This document shows, in pieces, positions 48,699-60,714 of a stretch of DNA of 64,000 nucleotides. The notes under the pieces are model-generated. The model was not told the DNA's origin and ran no database searches. It saw only the letters and a list, made by a program, of their open reading frames with translations. Within the stretch, counting starts at the first letter, position 1. Each line of letters opens with the position of its first letter. The DNA comes from Oscarella lobularis. Taxonomy: Eukaryota; Porifera; Homoscleromorpha; Homosclerophorida; Oscarellidae. The stretch covers positions 3,470,648 through 3,534,647 of the forward strand of contig NC_089177.1 in NCBI RefSeq assembly GCF_947507565.1. Direction: 5' to 3'. The translations under genes and the position numbers were made by a program.

Positions 48699-51600
48699 AT
48701 GGAATCGCAGCCCGATTTCTTCGGTACAGGAAAAGCGCGCGTCACTCACAGACACGTCGAACGACCTTTCTAGCTCACGCGAAGCGCCTGCTACCCGTCG
48801 ACGCCGAAATATGCGTCAAGAAAGTCGTCCAACTCGAAACCCAAAAAGAACGGCTCGAACCGCGCGGATTGGTACGGATAACGGGAAAAGTGGCGAGAGA
48901 GTCTCGTCGCGATGAGATCGAAGCCCCGGCGAATAGGCAATAAAAGCGTTTATACAGATCGTTACCAAACGGCGCATCTTCGTTTTCTCGCAAGGGAAAG
49001 GCTTGTCGAAGGTGTGGAAAGCGTCGAGCGCGTGCACGCCGTCTTTTTATTCGACTCCCTTTTGTCGCTAGATCGAGAACAACTTTCACTTTTTGGCAAT
49101 CTCGCGTTTCGAAAGCGTCAATCCGAATCAGGTAGACGTCGCGACGCGCGGGGGGAATATTTAGGTACAAAGGGCAAGTTTCGTAATTCCAGCTCGTCAT
49201 CGCCGTCGGAAATCATTCGTACGCGTTTCGCGTCAAAGCGGGCGACGCCGACGAAGTGATAGCGAGCGTGTTGACAGCGTTGCGATCGAATTTGCCCCAA
49301 ACGCCGTTGGAGTACGCGCGAGCGATTCGATCTTCCTTTCTTTGTCTTCTATCGTCTTTCTAGATCGATTATCAAGTGGAGCGTCAAACCGGACGGTCGA
49401 TCGGAGTCGATTCAAAGCCTCGTCGCTTCGGCAACCGATTCGCAGCACTCGGGCGACGCCGGACCGTGCGGTGAGGAAAAAAATTTTTTTGAGTCATGAT
49501 GCCGGGCGAGTGGAATGTTCTCGTCGTTTTAGGCGGCTTTGCTGGGATCTATGCGTTCGTGTGCAATTTCTATCACACGGAATTCCGCGCGGAAGTAGAA
49601 TGGGTGCGAAAGTTTTTGACTGACGTGTTTTGTTTGATGTTTATTGTTTTTTTTTACAGGACATCAATACCATCTATCATTCTCACGCTACGAGGCAATT
49701 GGATTTGCGCGATTTTGATCATCTGGTTCCCAGGTGAGACGAGAGAATTCCTTTGAATGAATCCTCGACGAGTTTCCATAGGGACTTGGTGCCCATAATC
49801 GCCACCTTGGCACATAACACTTGGTTCACAAAACTGTCGTCTCATGGAATCAAACTGGTACTGGGAAACGACAGCAAGAAAAAAACACCTATTTTTTTTC
49901 AGAGTCAGGATGCCATTGATGCTATAGCTAAAGTCTTGGAACTCTCTCCCGCTTTGGAGGAATTGAGTTTGGAAACGGCTGGCCTGACAAAGTAGCACAT
50001 GCACGTCATCTTTAGTCTGACTATGTGTATTGAAATTGACTAGGGATTCTGTTCCGAAGCTGGCTACTAGTCTACAAAGTAACAGTCGTTCTGTTCTCCG
50101 TTCTTTAGATTTTTCTGGCAATCTATTGGAGGACAGAGGTAGATATTTGTTATTAGTGCCAAATGAATTAATTTTTTTCAAGGTGTATCGAGTCTTGCCG
50201 CTGTAATTGGAGATCTTGATCACGGGTTAGATGTATTGAAATTGGCTAAAGTTGGCATGACTGCAAGAGGTTTGCGTGTGCGCTTATGTCTAGTTTTTGG
50301 ATTCTTTATTTCTACTTCTAGGCGTGGCCTCTTTGAGTCAAGCGCTCAAGAAAAACGAGCACAATTTTAGAAGTTTGAAAATGTTTGCCTTGTCACATGA
50401 CATCATCATATTGTCTCTATTTATGTTCTTTTTAGACTTAAACTGTCCGACAATGCAATCAACCCGGAAGGAGTCCAGGCAAGGTTATTATCTGATTAGT
50501 GAAAAATTATAGAATGTCTCGGAAAAAGGCCTTGATGGAATTTTTAATTGGCAACAACGTTGTGCAACAATTAGAATTATCAAAAACGAGTTGTGCCTTG
50601 GAAAAGGTGATGAGAGAATTTATGACGTCAATAAGTCTTTTATCTCCTCGGTCAAAGATTTTCGACGGATTACTCCGAGGATGTTGTCCCAATTTACAAC
50701 ATTTGGACGTATCCAACAATCGCTATTCCGTTCGGTGGGAAGAAAAAAAGACGCATACTTTTTCTCACGCAATTTCCGTCTCATACAGAAAGGGGGCTAA
50801 GGATGTTTTCGTTCCGGAAGCCATTTACCGGGTTTCGCCACTTTCATTCGATAAGACTCCAACCCCTAACGCATGTCTCATAGTTCTTCTCCAAAGCGAC
50901 GCAAATCAAAACAGTGTCGCTTGCCCACTGCAAGTTTCCGCCCGAAGCACTAAAGTACATTGCGTCAATTCATCTCTATTTCACGTGCACGCATTTAATT
51001 ATTTAGAGCCGTACTGAAAGGGCTCAGTGAAAACAAAGCCGTATCGAAAGTTGAACTTCATCTCGGTTGGAATGAGGTACTAGCAAGAGTGTCTATAAAT
51101 AAATAAATAAATACGTATACTGCATGCAAAGGTTCCAATAGTTTCATTATTTAAATAAAGTCTTTACATGAGGATTTTTTCAATGTATAGCTTGGCTCGG
51201 CTGGAGCGACTGTCCTTATCTCCCTTCTTCCTCGTATTCGCTGCTTGGCGTCGTTGGATTTGACCAGTAACGGTGCGTTTTCGCCTATTGTTTTTGTCTC
51301 TGCAAAAGAAATTGAATTTTCCTTTGCAGATCTCGAAGGTGACATGACGGATGTCTGCAAGGCCATCAGGGAGTGCCCGTCATCGCTGAAAAAACTGAAA
51401 TTAGGAGACAATTTTAAATCGCAAAAGTGAGCCAATTTCGACATTCAATTAGCGCAAACCTCGGTTTCCTTAGGGGAAGAAGCGTCGTGGCTGTCGAAGC
51501 GGTAGCCAGTCTGCTGTCCTCCGAAAACTGCGTAGGGCAAACGCGATTTTGATCACTTTTTTAGAGCGAGATCTTTTGTCTAGGGTATCGAAGTCCTGTC

Positions 51601-54600
51601 TGTGGCAGATTCAAAATTGAAGCATCTCATGGCCAACCTCTTGGACACTCTTTCAACAAGCGAATCTCTTGTTGAGATAGATATTAGGTACCATAGTAGA
51701 CGTTTTGGACGAGACGTTTAGATGAGAATGACGAATTCGCAGCGGGAATTCCATGGGGGACAGAGGCGCACGCATGCTGGCCAGGGCTCTGCAAGTGAAC
51801 ACGACCATAAAGCAAGGCTTCGTATACCGAGATAGGCAGAGAGACGAGAAGAAAGAATTGTCTTCATTGTAGGACGATTTACTGGGATAAGAACAGCGTG
51901 GGTCCCGCCGGATTTCGCGACGTCGCCGTCGCATTAAAAGAGTACGAGAGCGAAAGAGATTGTAGACGGGGAGGGAGAAAAATTAATTTTCCTTAGAAAT
52001 CACTCACTTCTGGAAATGCCGACTCCGATTCACGACGCTGCCGCTCATCTCAAGGACGGAGTGCAGTCTTATCTACTCGACGTTCGTCTCAACTGCTCAG
52101 GACGTCGACGTCGAAAATTCGTTTTTTTTTAGATTCAAAGCGCTCTGAATCGTAATCATTCGATACAGCGTCTCGAAGTGGATCAGGCGATGCGACGGCA
52201 AGAACAGATTATGCTAAGCACGACTCAACAGCAGGTAAACGAAAATCTTTATTTTTTTTCTATTCTCTCTCTCTACAGAATCATATTTCCTCAGGTGGCC
52301 GATAGAGAGATCGTCAATTTACAGGATCTCCTACTCTCGGTCGACCCCGAGGCAATTGAAAACAGAGACGAAATCGATGCGTTGATAAACGAAGCCAACA
52401 AAACATCTCACGTAGATTTTTATTTTTAGAGGATGAGACGGCTTTCGTTTGAGTTTCGTCTAGCTCCTGATGCGCCTTCACTCTCAAGAGTACGAAGACA
52501 AGCTGAGCGACTCGATTCGTAGTCATCTTCGAGCGGCGGCGACGAACGCTCACAAGTTCGTCGCGGATACGATTTTTCAGGAGAATTCGTCGAGAATGTT
52601 GAGCGCCGTTGAAGCGATTTATCCGTCTCTCGTCTCCGACGAGGTATGTTCTGTCAGTTCCTAGGTCATCCTCTCGTGCATTTTTCTCGTGCAGTTGAAG
52701 GGCAGTCTGACTCAAATTGTCGACGAAAACGCGTCTATGCCTTTGGATTTCATTAGCGATATATTTACCCAAGGGATTGGAGTTGACGTGACAGCGAAAG
52801 TCTGGTAAACTGACTGTCTATTCGAAGGTATTGTTTTTTTTTACTTTTCCCCGTACTGTCTTTAGTCAGGTGAGTTATGACGTCGCTGTTGAGCTGTCCG
52901 AGGGGGTCGTCGACGCGCTGAAACGTCGTCTGCAAGAGCGCAAGGAGACCCTTGTGAGCTCTCTTTTCCTGCAGTGATGATGAAAAAAGTACGCTTGGGG
53001 AATTTTAGATAGCGCTGCATGATAAACAGGAAGCGGAAGCGGAGAAGATTCGTCAGGCGGAGAAATTACGAGCTGAAGAAGAAAAAGCTGCCGCCGCTGC
53101 CGCCGCCGCTGCGGCAGCAGAAGCGGAGGAGAAGGCAGAGGAAAAGAAACCTGCTACTCAATCGGAACCGGACTCGGCCCCCCCGGCCACAGAAGAGCCG
53201 GATCTAGGCAGAGGGAACCTTATTGTAAGTTCCGTAGAATTTAATATGACTTCATAATGTCTCTTTTCTTTAGAGCCAGTTAAAGAAGCAAACGTTGCGA
53301 CAGAGACCGGGATCAATTAATCGTTAGTGAACCGTTTGGGCGTCGTGTTGGTGTCGAGTTGACTTTTTCTAGTTGACGATGCTTCTTTGAAACCGACCGG
53401 TCCTAAATTGGATCACCTAACCAAGGATCGGCCTCGGCCGAGAAAGGCGTTTCGGCCGACGGCGCGTCCTTCGTTCCGAGGTCCGGCAGATCTGTTTGCT
53501 GCCAGCGACGAGTCGGGTGAAACCGACGGACAGGCTAGAGGGTGAAAATATGGAAGAAATGCTATTTTTCTTTGCGAATTCGAGGTGTTTAGTTTGTCGC
53601 CCCTGGCCAAAACGGAAGAGAGAAAAGCAGCTGAGAAGGCGAAAAATGTTGTTGAATGAAGAATTTTGATAGGATTACGTTCACTTTTCGTGTTTAGGCG
53701 AAGGAAAAATCGAAAACTGTTCAATTTCCTCTGACTGAGCCAAAGTCAAAGGCGAGTCAAAACAGGCGAGAATATTTGAGACTCAAAACTGATTTTATGC
53801 AGGAGAAAGAAAGGAAAGAGAAAAAGGACAAGGACAAGGAGAAAGACAAGAAAGAAAAGGACAAGGACAAGGAGAAAGACAAGAAAGAAAAGGAAAAGAA
53901 AGAGAAAGAAAAGAAAGAGAAAGAAAAGAAGGAGAAAGAAAAGGAGAAGAAGGAGAAGAAGTCGCTCTGTGTAGACTTAGTGTTTTAAGTTCTCACGTTG
54001 ATTTTTTTGTAGGAGTAGCAGTGTGCTAAAGAAGTTTGCCGCTGTCGGCAGGAGAAAGAGCTACTCGACTGAGGAGGAACCGACGGCGGCAGAGAAAGCA
54101 ATAGAAGCGCCGGCCACGATTGCAGAAAAACCGGCCGAAAAACCGGTAGAAAAACCACTAGAACAGCCGGCAGAAAAGCCGGCAGAAAAAGTGGGACCTA
54201 TGGGACCTATGACAGCAGTCAAAGAAACGAAATTGCCGTCGCTTGGAATCGGATTTGGAGCATCAGTTAACGCCGAAATAAAGAAAAAGAACGTGGAAAA
54301 GAAAGATGGGGATGAGAAGGAGACAAAAACCGAACCCGAAACGAAAGCAGGAGAAAAATCCGAATTGCCGTCGCTTGGAATCGGATTTGGAGCATCAGTT
54401 GTCGCCGAAATAAAGAAAAAGAACGTGGAAAAGAAAGATGGGGATGAGAAGAAGACAAAAACCGAACCCGAAACGAAAGCAGAAGAGAAATCCGACGAGG
54501 CAGCGGTTCATCCTCAAGCCAAACCAAGGCCGGTCGGTGTTAAACCTGGACCAAGGGCATTGCCAGCGGATTTGAAGCAAGTGCAAGAGCGTAAGGTAAG

Positions 54601-55602
54601 AAGAAATCAACTCGCTTTGCTTTATTATTAAATAGAGGGATGGCTCGTTTTAGGTGACGCTAGCAAAAAGTCCTCCGGCGGTTGCCGCGAAGCCCAGGCC
54701 CACGCCATCGCCACGCCCGCGAAAGAAGGAGTTGGTCGTGGAACAGGTTGAAGTGAAGAAGGCCGACGTGATACCGGCGGCCAGCGATGACGAAGGACTT
54801 GTCGATGCCGATGCTCCGGTTGCCAAGGCGACTGTTGTTGAGTCGGTGGAAGCGAAAGTCGTGGAACAGCGCAAAGAGGAGGCGGAAATTGGTGCGGCTA
54901 AGGTCGTGTCTGTCGAGAGGACGGAGAGTCAGGTTGAAGCTGGAGATGGAACGGCTGGTGCGGTAAAAGAGGAGGAGGATATGAAAAAGGAGGATGAGGC
55001 GACTGCTGAGAAAGAGACGAAGGGGACTGACGGGGGAGAGGAATCTGATAAAAAAGAAGAGAAATCCGATGAAAAGGGGCTCGTTGATGCAAAGGACGAT
55101 AGCCAGGAGGAAAAGGCTGTGAAGGAGGAGAAAGAGGAGAAGGAGAAGGAGAAGGAGGAGGAGGAGGAGGAGAAACCTGAAGTAAACGAAGCTGAGAAAG
55201 CGCAAGAAGAGTCATCAAAGGATGGGGAGCCTGAAGCAAAGGAGGAATCAGTTACTGAACCCGTAAAAGCCCGTGGCATAGCAAAAACGAAAGTTTCTTA
55301 TTGCCTTGTTGTGTTTGTAGAAAAAGATCGAAGAAGAGTCGCAACAAGAGCCGGCCTCTGATGAAACGAAAAAGGAAGACAAAAAAGAGGAGAAGAAGGA
55401 ACCTGAGGAGGAGGAAGAGGAGAAATCAACTTCTGAACCAAAGGTAGAAACCGCTGATAGTCAGAAAGCGGAAACGTCAGTTTCGACCGAAACTGACGGT
55501 TCGAATGGGCCGCCACCCTCTGGTAGTGGTAGTGATGGCAACAAAGAAGGCTCTAAACAGCCTTTTCAACTTATTGAAGACATGGAAGCCACTTTTGTTT
55601 AG
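48699..55602 (+). CDS. CARMIL: CARMIL (LRRC16-type capping protein regulator)
   Basis: CARMIL removes capping protein from actin barbed ends and steers it at the leading edge. The first exons (MESQPDFF, VDAEICVKKVVQLE, FIQIVTKRRIFVFSQGKG, NNFHFLAISRFESVNPNQ, FRVKAGDADEVIASVLTALR) form the non-canonical PH domain. Then come SIIKWSVKPDGRSESIQSL, PCGGFAGIYAFVCNFY and DLVPIIATLAHNTWFTKLSS, followed by a leucine-rich-repeat solenoid over about 49790-52150 (ALEELSLETAGL, SVLRSLDFSGNLLED, LDVLKLAKVGMTA and others). A helical dimerisation region follows. The capping-protein-interaction motif LDHLTKDRPRPRK lies at 53408-53446. The tail is rich in Lys/Glu and contains two CSI-like motifs (54231-54494). 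It ends DMEATFV, near the family's FIFV end. About 30 short introns are present. Some LRR exon joins (50450-50850) are uncertain. Confidence 0.9.
53808..53965 (+). repeat. Lys/Glu/Asp-rich AAG-GAG-GAC repeat in CARMIL
   Basis: This is a purine-only coding tract giving a (D/E)K(D/E)K-type charged helix, with imperfect 6- and 9-bp periodicity. It is probably a single long alpha helix or a disordered polyampholyte linking the CPI and CSI parts. Confidence 0.75.
54231..54494 (+). repeat. 132-bp tandem duplication coding two CSI-like motifs
   Basis: Two units of 132 bp (44 codons) are nearly identical. Each encodes LPSLGIGFGASVxAEIKKKN plus an acidic Lys/Glu tail. The motif resembles the CARMIL-specific interaction motif of vertebrates (MGSGLLAEMKAKQ-like). 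Only a few bases differ between the units, so the duplication is recent or homogenised. Confidence 0.85.
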
Positions 55603-55725
55603 ATGTTTTAGCCGAGGAAAACTCATTTTTTTTGTTTTTGTTTTTGTTTTTATGGCGTAAATACTGTAGGTCTAATTTTTTTTTCCCGGTAAAGAAGTTG
55701 CGACGAATTCCCGTATGCGGTAGCG

Positions 55726-57849
55726 ATGACGTTTAGATCGCCCCTCTTTGCGGCCCTTCTGCTCGCTTTTGCGACCGCCGAGTCGTCGGTAGTAGAACTA
55801 GATGACGAGTAAGGCAGCAAGAATGCTCGAAAGTCGACGCAATCGGTCTCCTCTTTGCGTTTCAGATTCGGCGAGAGTTGGAAAGCGAAAACGTGGCTCG
55901 TCATGGTACGCAAGCTCGAGTAGACCACCACGCGCACTCACAATTTTTACAGTTTTACGCTCCCTGGTGCGGCTATTGCAAAAGCTTCGCTCCCGTTTGG
56001 GAAGACGTGGGGAAAAGGCTACACAGTAGTCGCGACATGGACGTCCACGTGGGCAAACTGGATTGCACCCAGTACAAAGGCAAAGTCGACGGCATCGAGT
56101 CGTTGGCTTAGTTTTAAGATTTCCCTAGATTTGGCGTCTCAATTCGAAATCCGGGGAATGCCCACCGTCAAATTGTGAGATGTAGCACGTGACAATCATA
56201 TTTTGTCTGATATTGAATTTAGATTTCATAAGGACAACGAGTATGCGTACGAAGGACGTAGAGAGGTTGATCACGTGGTCAAGTTTGTCAAAAGGGCAAT
56301 TGGGTAAAGTGCTCAATTAATTAATTAAACAAAAATTTCATGGCTAATTGAAAATCTATTTGCAGTCCAGCTGTTGTGCCTCTAAAGAAACGAAGCGAGA
56401 TTGACGATGCGGTGAAAGAGAATACAGTTGCATTTGTTCTTGTGAATGGAAACAAAAGAATCGAGGTTCTGTCTCCTCTATAATTGGTCCCAAGTTTCGA
56501 ATCACTCTATTAGGAGATTTACGCTCGAGTTGCTCAAAAGCACATACTCACTGCCTCATTTTATTCCTTGCAAAGTTTTGACCTTAGAGCAGTAAAAAAT
56601 TAGATACCATATAGATGTGATATGACCCTCTTTTCCCCCAAGGAACTTCATCTTGGAGATGGTCCTCACTTGGTTGTATTCAAGGACGGTAATTCTTACG
56701 TTTACCGTGATCCAAGAGGTTAGCTTGGCGTGCAACATAGATTAGTTGTATTTCTTTTATTATTATAAGGGTTTGATTCTGATGCGTTGACGGAATGGAT
56801 CGAGCAAGAACAGTACACATCAGTAAGCCTTTTATTCTCTATCTTATTGACGTTTTCTCTCTCTTAGGCTTCCGGCGTTTCCTAGCATTGAATTATTTGA
56901 AATTCAAGATTATCTGGTTTCAAGTATTTATTTAATAAATGATTTAGTTTTGTGCCCACGTATGCATATCTGCCGTAGGCAAATTAATCGTTCTTTTTGC
57001 ACTCGGAGACAAACAGAAGGAATATAAATTTATACCAAAGTAGGCTATTCGATTTAAAAAAATTAGAGTACTGAATATATTTAACACTGTAGGAGCCTTG
57101 AAGCAGTAAAAAGTGTAGCAATTAGCCGAAAATTTCACCCAGAGTAATTAATTCACTTGCTCGTAGCATCTCAGAGTTGATCTTATTTTGAAGATTATAT
57201 TTTGCTTCAATGGAACGCGAAGAAGTAGTGCAACGAGAGACTATGGCAGAACTGTCAGCGCCCTGCTTGGTCGTCTTCAATTTCTCGTCTAACGAATTTT
57301 ATCCTTTCGAAAATGCAAGTTTCCTTGAAACCGCGTTCTCTCCTTAATAAATTGCTTCAGGATTTTTCCGTTCAAGCTATAGATCAGACTGGTCTGACAG
57401 CGTTTTTAGAGAAAATCAAAGCCGGAAGTATAGAGGTAGGCAGAGAGAGCAGGTGGTCTGCAGACTGAATTGACTTCTACAGCCACACGGAGGCAGGTCC
57501 TACTATCAAACCATAAGACGAGTAAGATGAAGAAGAATTTGCATTTTCTCTGTCTATGTACTGTATATCTTTCAGTTTCTGTGGGCTGTCAAAGACATGA
57601 TTAAAGTTGAAAGTACGTAGATACTATTGTTCCATCTATATCTTTCTGTAGGGCATGTGGCACACTCAACCGGCAATGGTTGTCATTTTGGGTAGCCTCA
57701 TCATTCTCCTATTTCTCGTTCTCCTCTTTGTCGCCTTCTGTGACGGTACAGAGGACCAACACCACAGCGAAACGAGCGAAACGAATGAGGGTCAAGACGA
57801 AAACAAAAGCAAGGAGCCGAGTTCGACGGGAAAAGAAAAGAGCGATTGA
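55726..57849 (+). CDS. TMX3: TMX3-like transmembrane protein disulfide isomerase
   Basis: This is an ER oxidoreductase of the TMX family. A signal peptide (SPLFAALLLAFATAESS) is followed by a thioredoxin domain with FYAPWCGYCKSFAPVW, so the active site is CGYC where most PDIs have CGHC. The cis-Pro loop is IRGMPTVKL. Thioredoxin-like b and b' domains follow (DGPHLVVFKDGNSYVYRD, LSAPCLVVFNFSSNEFYPF). Near the C terminus lie a membrane helix (AMVVILGSLIILLFLVLLFV) and a cytosolic acidic/Lys tail, in the TMX3 order. No KKXX-type retention end is seen (it ends KEKSD). The intron after CTQYK appears to start with GC instead of GT (56080-56128). The stop ends at 57849, 72 bp from the FAAP24 stop. 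Confidence 0.85.
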
Positions 57850-57921
57850 AAAAAAAAAACCCCGCTAGATTTCGAATTTGTAATCAGAAGCGAAAAAAGA
57901 CTCTTAGATAGAAAAGAACGA

Positions 57922-58807
57922 CTACGTTGTCTTTGACGTTCTCGCTTTGTTGAAAGCCGTGCGAATTTGCTGGGCACTCGAAGCGCCAACAACGCGTGAA
58001 AGATCGTCTACTGAAGCACAGCATATACCTCGTACATCTTTAGAAATCAAAATACAGGTATACTCTAATATGGCTATAATATGACTCACTTTTAAATTTC
58101 TCTAGCAGCGCTTTTGCCTTGACTGCGCCTACACCAGGCAATAATTTAACGCTATCCATCACAGACGGATCGGGGGATAGTTTCTTTCTCTTTTGACGGT
58201 AAGGATTTACGTTGGGCTGACTCTCCTGACGAACCTCAAAAACGAATACTATAGCTACTCGTCCCCCCCGGATAGAACGCTTAATTGAATTACTATTTCT
58301 GCCAAAAGGTGCCCCGCCTCCTCTATAGATCCAACCGGAAGTAAAACTAAATTGCAATCCAAAGTCGCGAATTTTTGCAGAGCCGGGTAATATTGATCAG
58401 TCAGTTGAGTACGCTCGGCTATAACAATGCCACGATGCGTGGCCAATTTCTACGCGCGCAAAATTAAAAACGGAGGAAATGCGGAGGCGTGGTTACTTTG
58501 GCTAGTTTTTGTAGTCGCCCTTGGCTCGCTCCCCTATTGACTACGTCGGCTTCGTTGAGCCACGCGACGGCTATATTATTTGAGATGTAGAAGTCTGTCG
58601 ATCCCATTGAGTCTTGGATGTTGACTTCGACGCGATCTGGGAGGGGTGACGTGTTTCAATTCAAATTTCCCGCTCCTGCTTCTTACTTTCGCGTAGAATT
58701 TTGGTTATTCCCGACGTTCTAAGTCGTTCGTTTACGGCTATGTATCCTTTCGGCTGTCGCGTTCCTATCGCTTGCGATTTGAGCGGCGAGAAGAGCGAGG
58801 TCGCCAT
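57922..58807 (-). CDS. FAAP24: FAAP24, Fanconi anemia core-complex DNA-binding protein
   Basis: FAAP24 pairs with FANCM and targets it to forked DNA and crosslinks. On the reverse strand the start MATSLFSPLKSQAIGTRQPK leads into the pseudo-nuclease domain: VEVNIQDSMGSTDFYISNN, AVAWLNEADVVNRG, GIVIAERTQLTDQYYPALQK, LDCNLVLLPVGSIEEAGHLL. The C-terminal tandem helix-hairpin-helix region follows, with VKLLPGVGAVKAKALLEKF and VVGASSAQQIRTAF. It ends with TAG at 57922-57924. The HhH glycines (PGVG) are present. The length of about 215-225 residues fits the family. It is divergent from the next gene by only 66 bp. Confidence 0.9.
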
Positions 58808-58873
58808 TGCGGCGCGTACGCTAGGACTAGACGTAGGTGGACACGTGACATCTTTTTTCGCAACGCTAAGAGT
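58808..58873. promoter_or_regulatory. 66-bp bidirectional promoter FAAP24 / unknown gene
   Basis: Only 66 bp separate the two start codons, and the stretch includes an E-box CACGTG at 58843-58848. The 5' UTRs must be very short, or transcripts must overlap the opposite gene. Confidence 0.5.
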
Positions 58874-60041
58874 ATGGGCAGCCGTAAGGACGAGAGAAAT
58901 GCTGCTATTGCTTCGTGGATTGTCGAGTTTCAACTGTCGAGAGGCCTAAAGCCAAGTACCTAATAGAATCAAGAGCATAAGACACCTGCTCGAATTCTCA
59001 TAGCGTTCGACGTGCGCCCTCCGCACCTTCCACGCGAAGTGCTGAACGGATTCGTTCTCTGGAGCATTGTCCGTCAAAAAGAGTTGCATAATTTCGACCG
59101 AGCACTTCAAATCGTCGCGAAATTGAGGCGCAAGTTGTCCTGCCCGGCTCACCGTCGAATAAGCGAAAGAATTTCTTATAATTTGACGTTTTGGGTAAGA
59201 TGTCTCATCCCAGATACGTCAGACAAGTCGAAAACTCTTTTTTAGCTCCTAATGGGTGCTATGAAGCGTTACATCGACGAGGAAATATCAGAAGACGAAT
59301 TTCGAAAGATACTGAATCAACGTATATCAAAAGAACACGAAGACAAGGTAGAAAAAAATAGACTGAAAAGAAACGTTGGTATGATTTTTTTTTGTGCTGT
59401 AGGGTTATCGTAAACTGCGTTCAAGTTTTTTGAGTTTACGTTCGAGAGAAGCGTGTCGCGATTATTTCGACCAGACGTGCTCCATTGAATCAGGCTACGT
59501 CCAATTGCTCGATCTGACGCTCGAATTTCTACGCAAGATTTTCGAGCAACGCAATTGGACTCACCTAGACGCAATATACAGTGCAACGACAGCACACATA
59601 GAAGAAAAAGGTGCCCAACTCATAAATAATAAATAGAATGGTAATTGTTTCGTGCAGAGTTAGAACGTTCAGCTGAGATGTCAGATTTTGATGTGGAACT
59701 CGAGCAAATAGCACGCGGAAGAAACGACGAGGACAACGGTAGCGAAAGCGAAAGCGTGCTGACACCGCCGAAACCAACGACTTCAGGTAGCAAGTCTTGG
59801 ATTTCTCGACTCTTTCGATGCAACTTACTCTAAGCGCAATTTTTTCTTCTTTGTATTGGGTTATAAAGAATGTGATTCAAGTGGCGACGATAGCTATGCG
59901 GAAAATTCATGGGAGGGATCGGAGCCGCCGCGAATATTTCCGCTAGTTGTACCACCTTCGTCGCCTTGTCGTCCCATGTTGATGAAATGTCAGCGGATGA
60001 GACTTCAAGTGGAGAAAATCCCATTCAAGAAAAGTGAGTAG
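58874..60041 (+). CDS. Unrecognised helical protein, possible TRFH-like fold
   Basis: I do not recognise this gene with certainty. Exons read MGSRKDERNAAIASWIVEFQ, then LPREVLNGFVLWSIVRQKEL, DRALQIVAKLRRKLSCPAHR, LLMGAMKRYIDEEISEDEFR, GYRKLRSSFLSLRSREACRD, LLDLTLEFLRKIFEQRNWTH and ELERSAEMSDFDVELEQIAR. These are followed by an acidic Ser-rich C-terminal third. The first 230 residues look all-helical. The order and spacing of a few hydrophobic patterns weakly recall the TRF-homology domain of TERF1/2, but no Myb domain follows. The C-terminal end is uncertain. Reading through gives the stop at 60039-60041. Splicing at the strong donor GTGAGT (about 60031) gives a stop at 60086-60088. It shares a 66-bp promoter with FAAP24 and converges on PFDN4. 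Confidence 0.65.
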
Positions 60042-60157
60042 AATCTCTTTCGCATTTCTATAGTAATTTGATATGTATCTTAGACTGAGAACGCCACCGT
60101 AGTTTTATTCGAAAATTTTTAAGCTAGCTAAAGCTAAAGCGCATCGTGTATAGTTTT

Positions 60158-60662
60158 TCAGTCGTCTAGATCGAGGCATATATTCGTTCCCAACGCTTTG
60201 TAGAGTTCGACTCGCGTGCGTCCGACGTCTTGCTCGAGTTGATCCGCTTTCGTTTCGAGCGAGGCCATTTCGGTCTCGAGCGACGTCTTGCGACGCGACA
60301 GCGATTCTTGGGCCTCTTCGGCGTTGAGGTGAACGAACACGTCGCCTAGTTCGAAAGGAATCGTCAATTCGGCGTCGTCGTCGGCGAGAAGTGACGCTTC
60401 CTCTACTTGCTGTATCGCTTCGAGGACGTTTTCGTACAATTTCTAGCGGGAGATGTCGAGCGGTTGAATGGGGATTGTAGAAGGAACCTTTTTGGATTCG
60501 AGTTCTTCGCGTGTTTCGGTGAGAGTGGCTTGCATTCGCGCGAATAGGCAAATTCGCTGCTGATCTTCGTGTTTTATATGAACAACGCCGTAATCCTAGG
60601 AGAGGTTATAAGAATTGCTCGTTGCAACGACAGGAAACGACCTTGAAATTTGCTGCAGACAT
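60158..60662 (-). CDS. PFDN4: Prefoldin subunit 4
   Basis: This beta-class subunit belongs to the hexameric prefoldin chaperone, which hands actin and tubulin to CCT. Three exons read MSAANFK, then DYGVVHIKHEDQQRICLFAR and MQATLTETREELESKK, then KLYENVLEAIQQVEEASLLA, the beta-hairpin core IPFELGDVFVHLNAEEAQE and a C-terminal coiled coil, ending ALGTNICLDLDD. The predicted length is 138 residues, as expected for the family. The FExQxxI-type first-helix motif (HEDQQRIC) and the GDVF hairpin are diagnostic. The stop is at 60158-60160. Confidence 0.95.
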
Positions 60663-60714
60663 TTTTTATTTTTTTATTCGGGGCTCTCACTTGTGGAAGT
60701 CCCGGGGTTGAAAA
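60663..60714. promoter_or_regulatory. 52-bp bidirectional promoter PFDN4 / NUP93
   Basis: The start codons of two divergent housekeeping genes are separated by 52 bp. The stretch has a T-rich part on the left and a short GC-rich part (GTCCCGGGG-like) on the right. No TATA box was seen. Confidence 0.5.

Noticed and set aside
54660-55279. Long reverse frames opposite the CARMIL tail
   Set aside because: They are mirror images of Lys/Glu-rich coding repeats, Ser/Leu/Phe-rich, with no domain.
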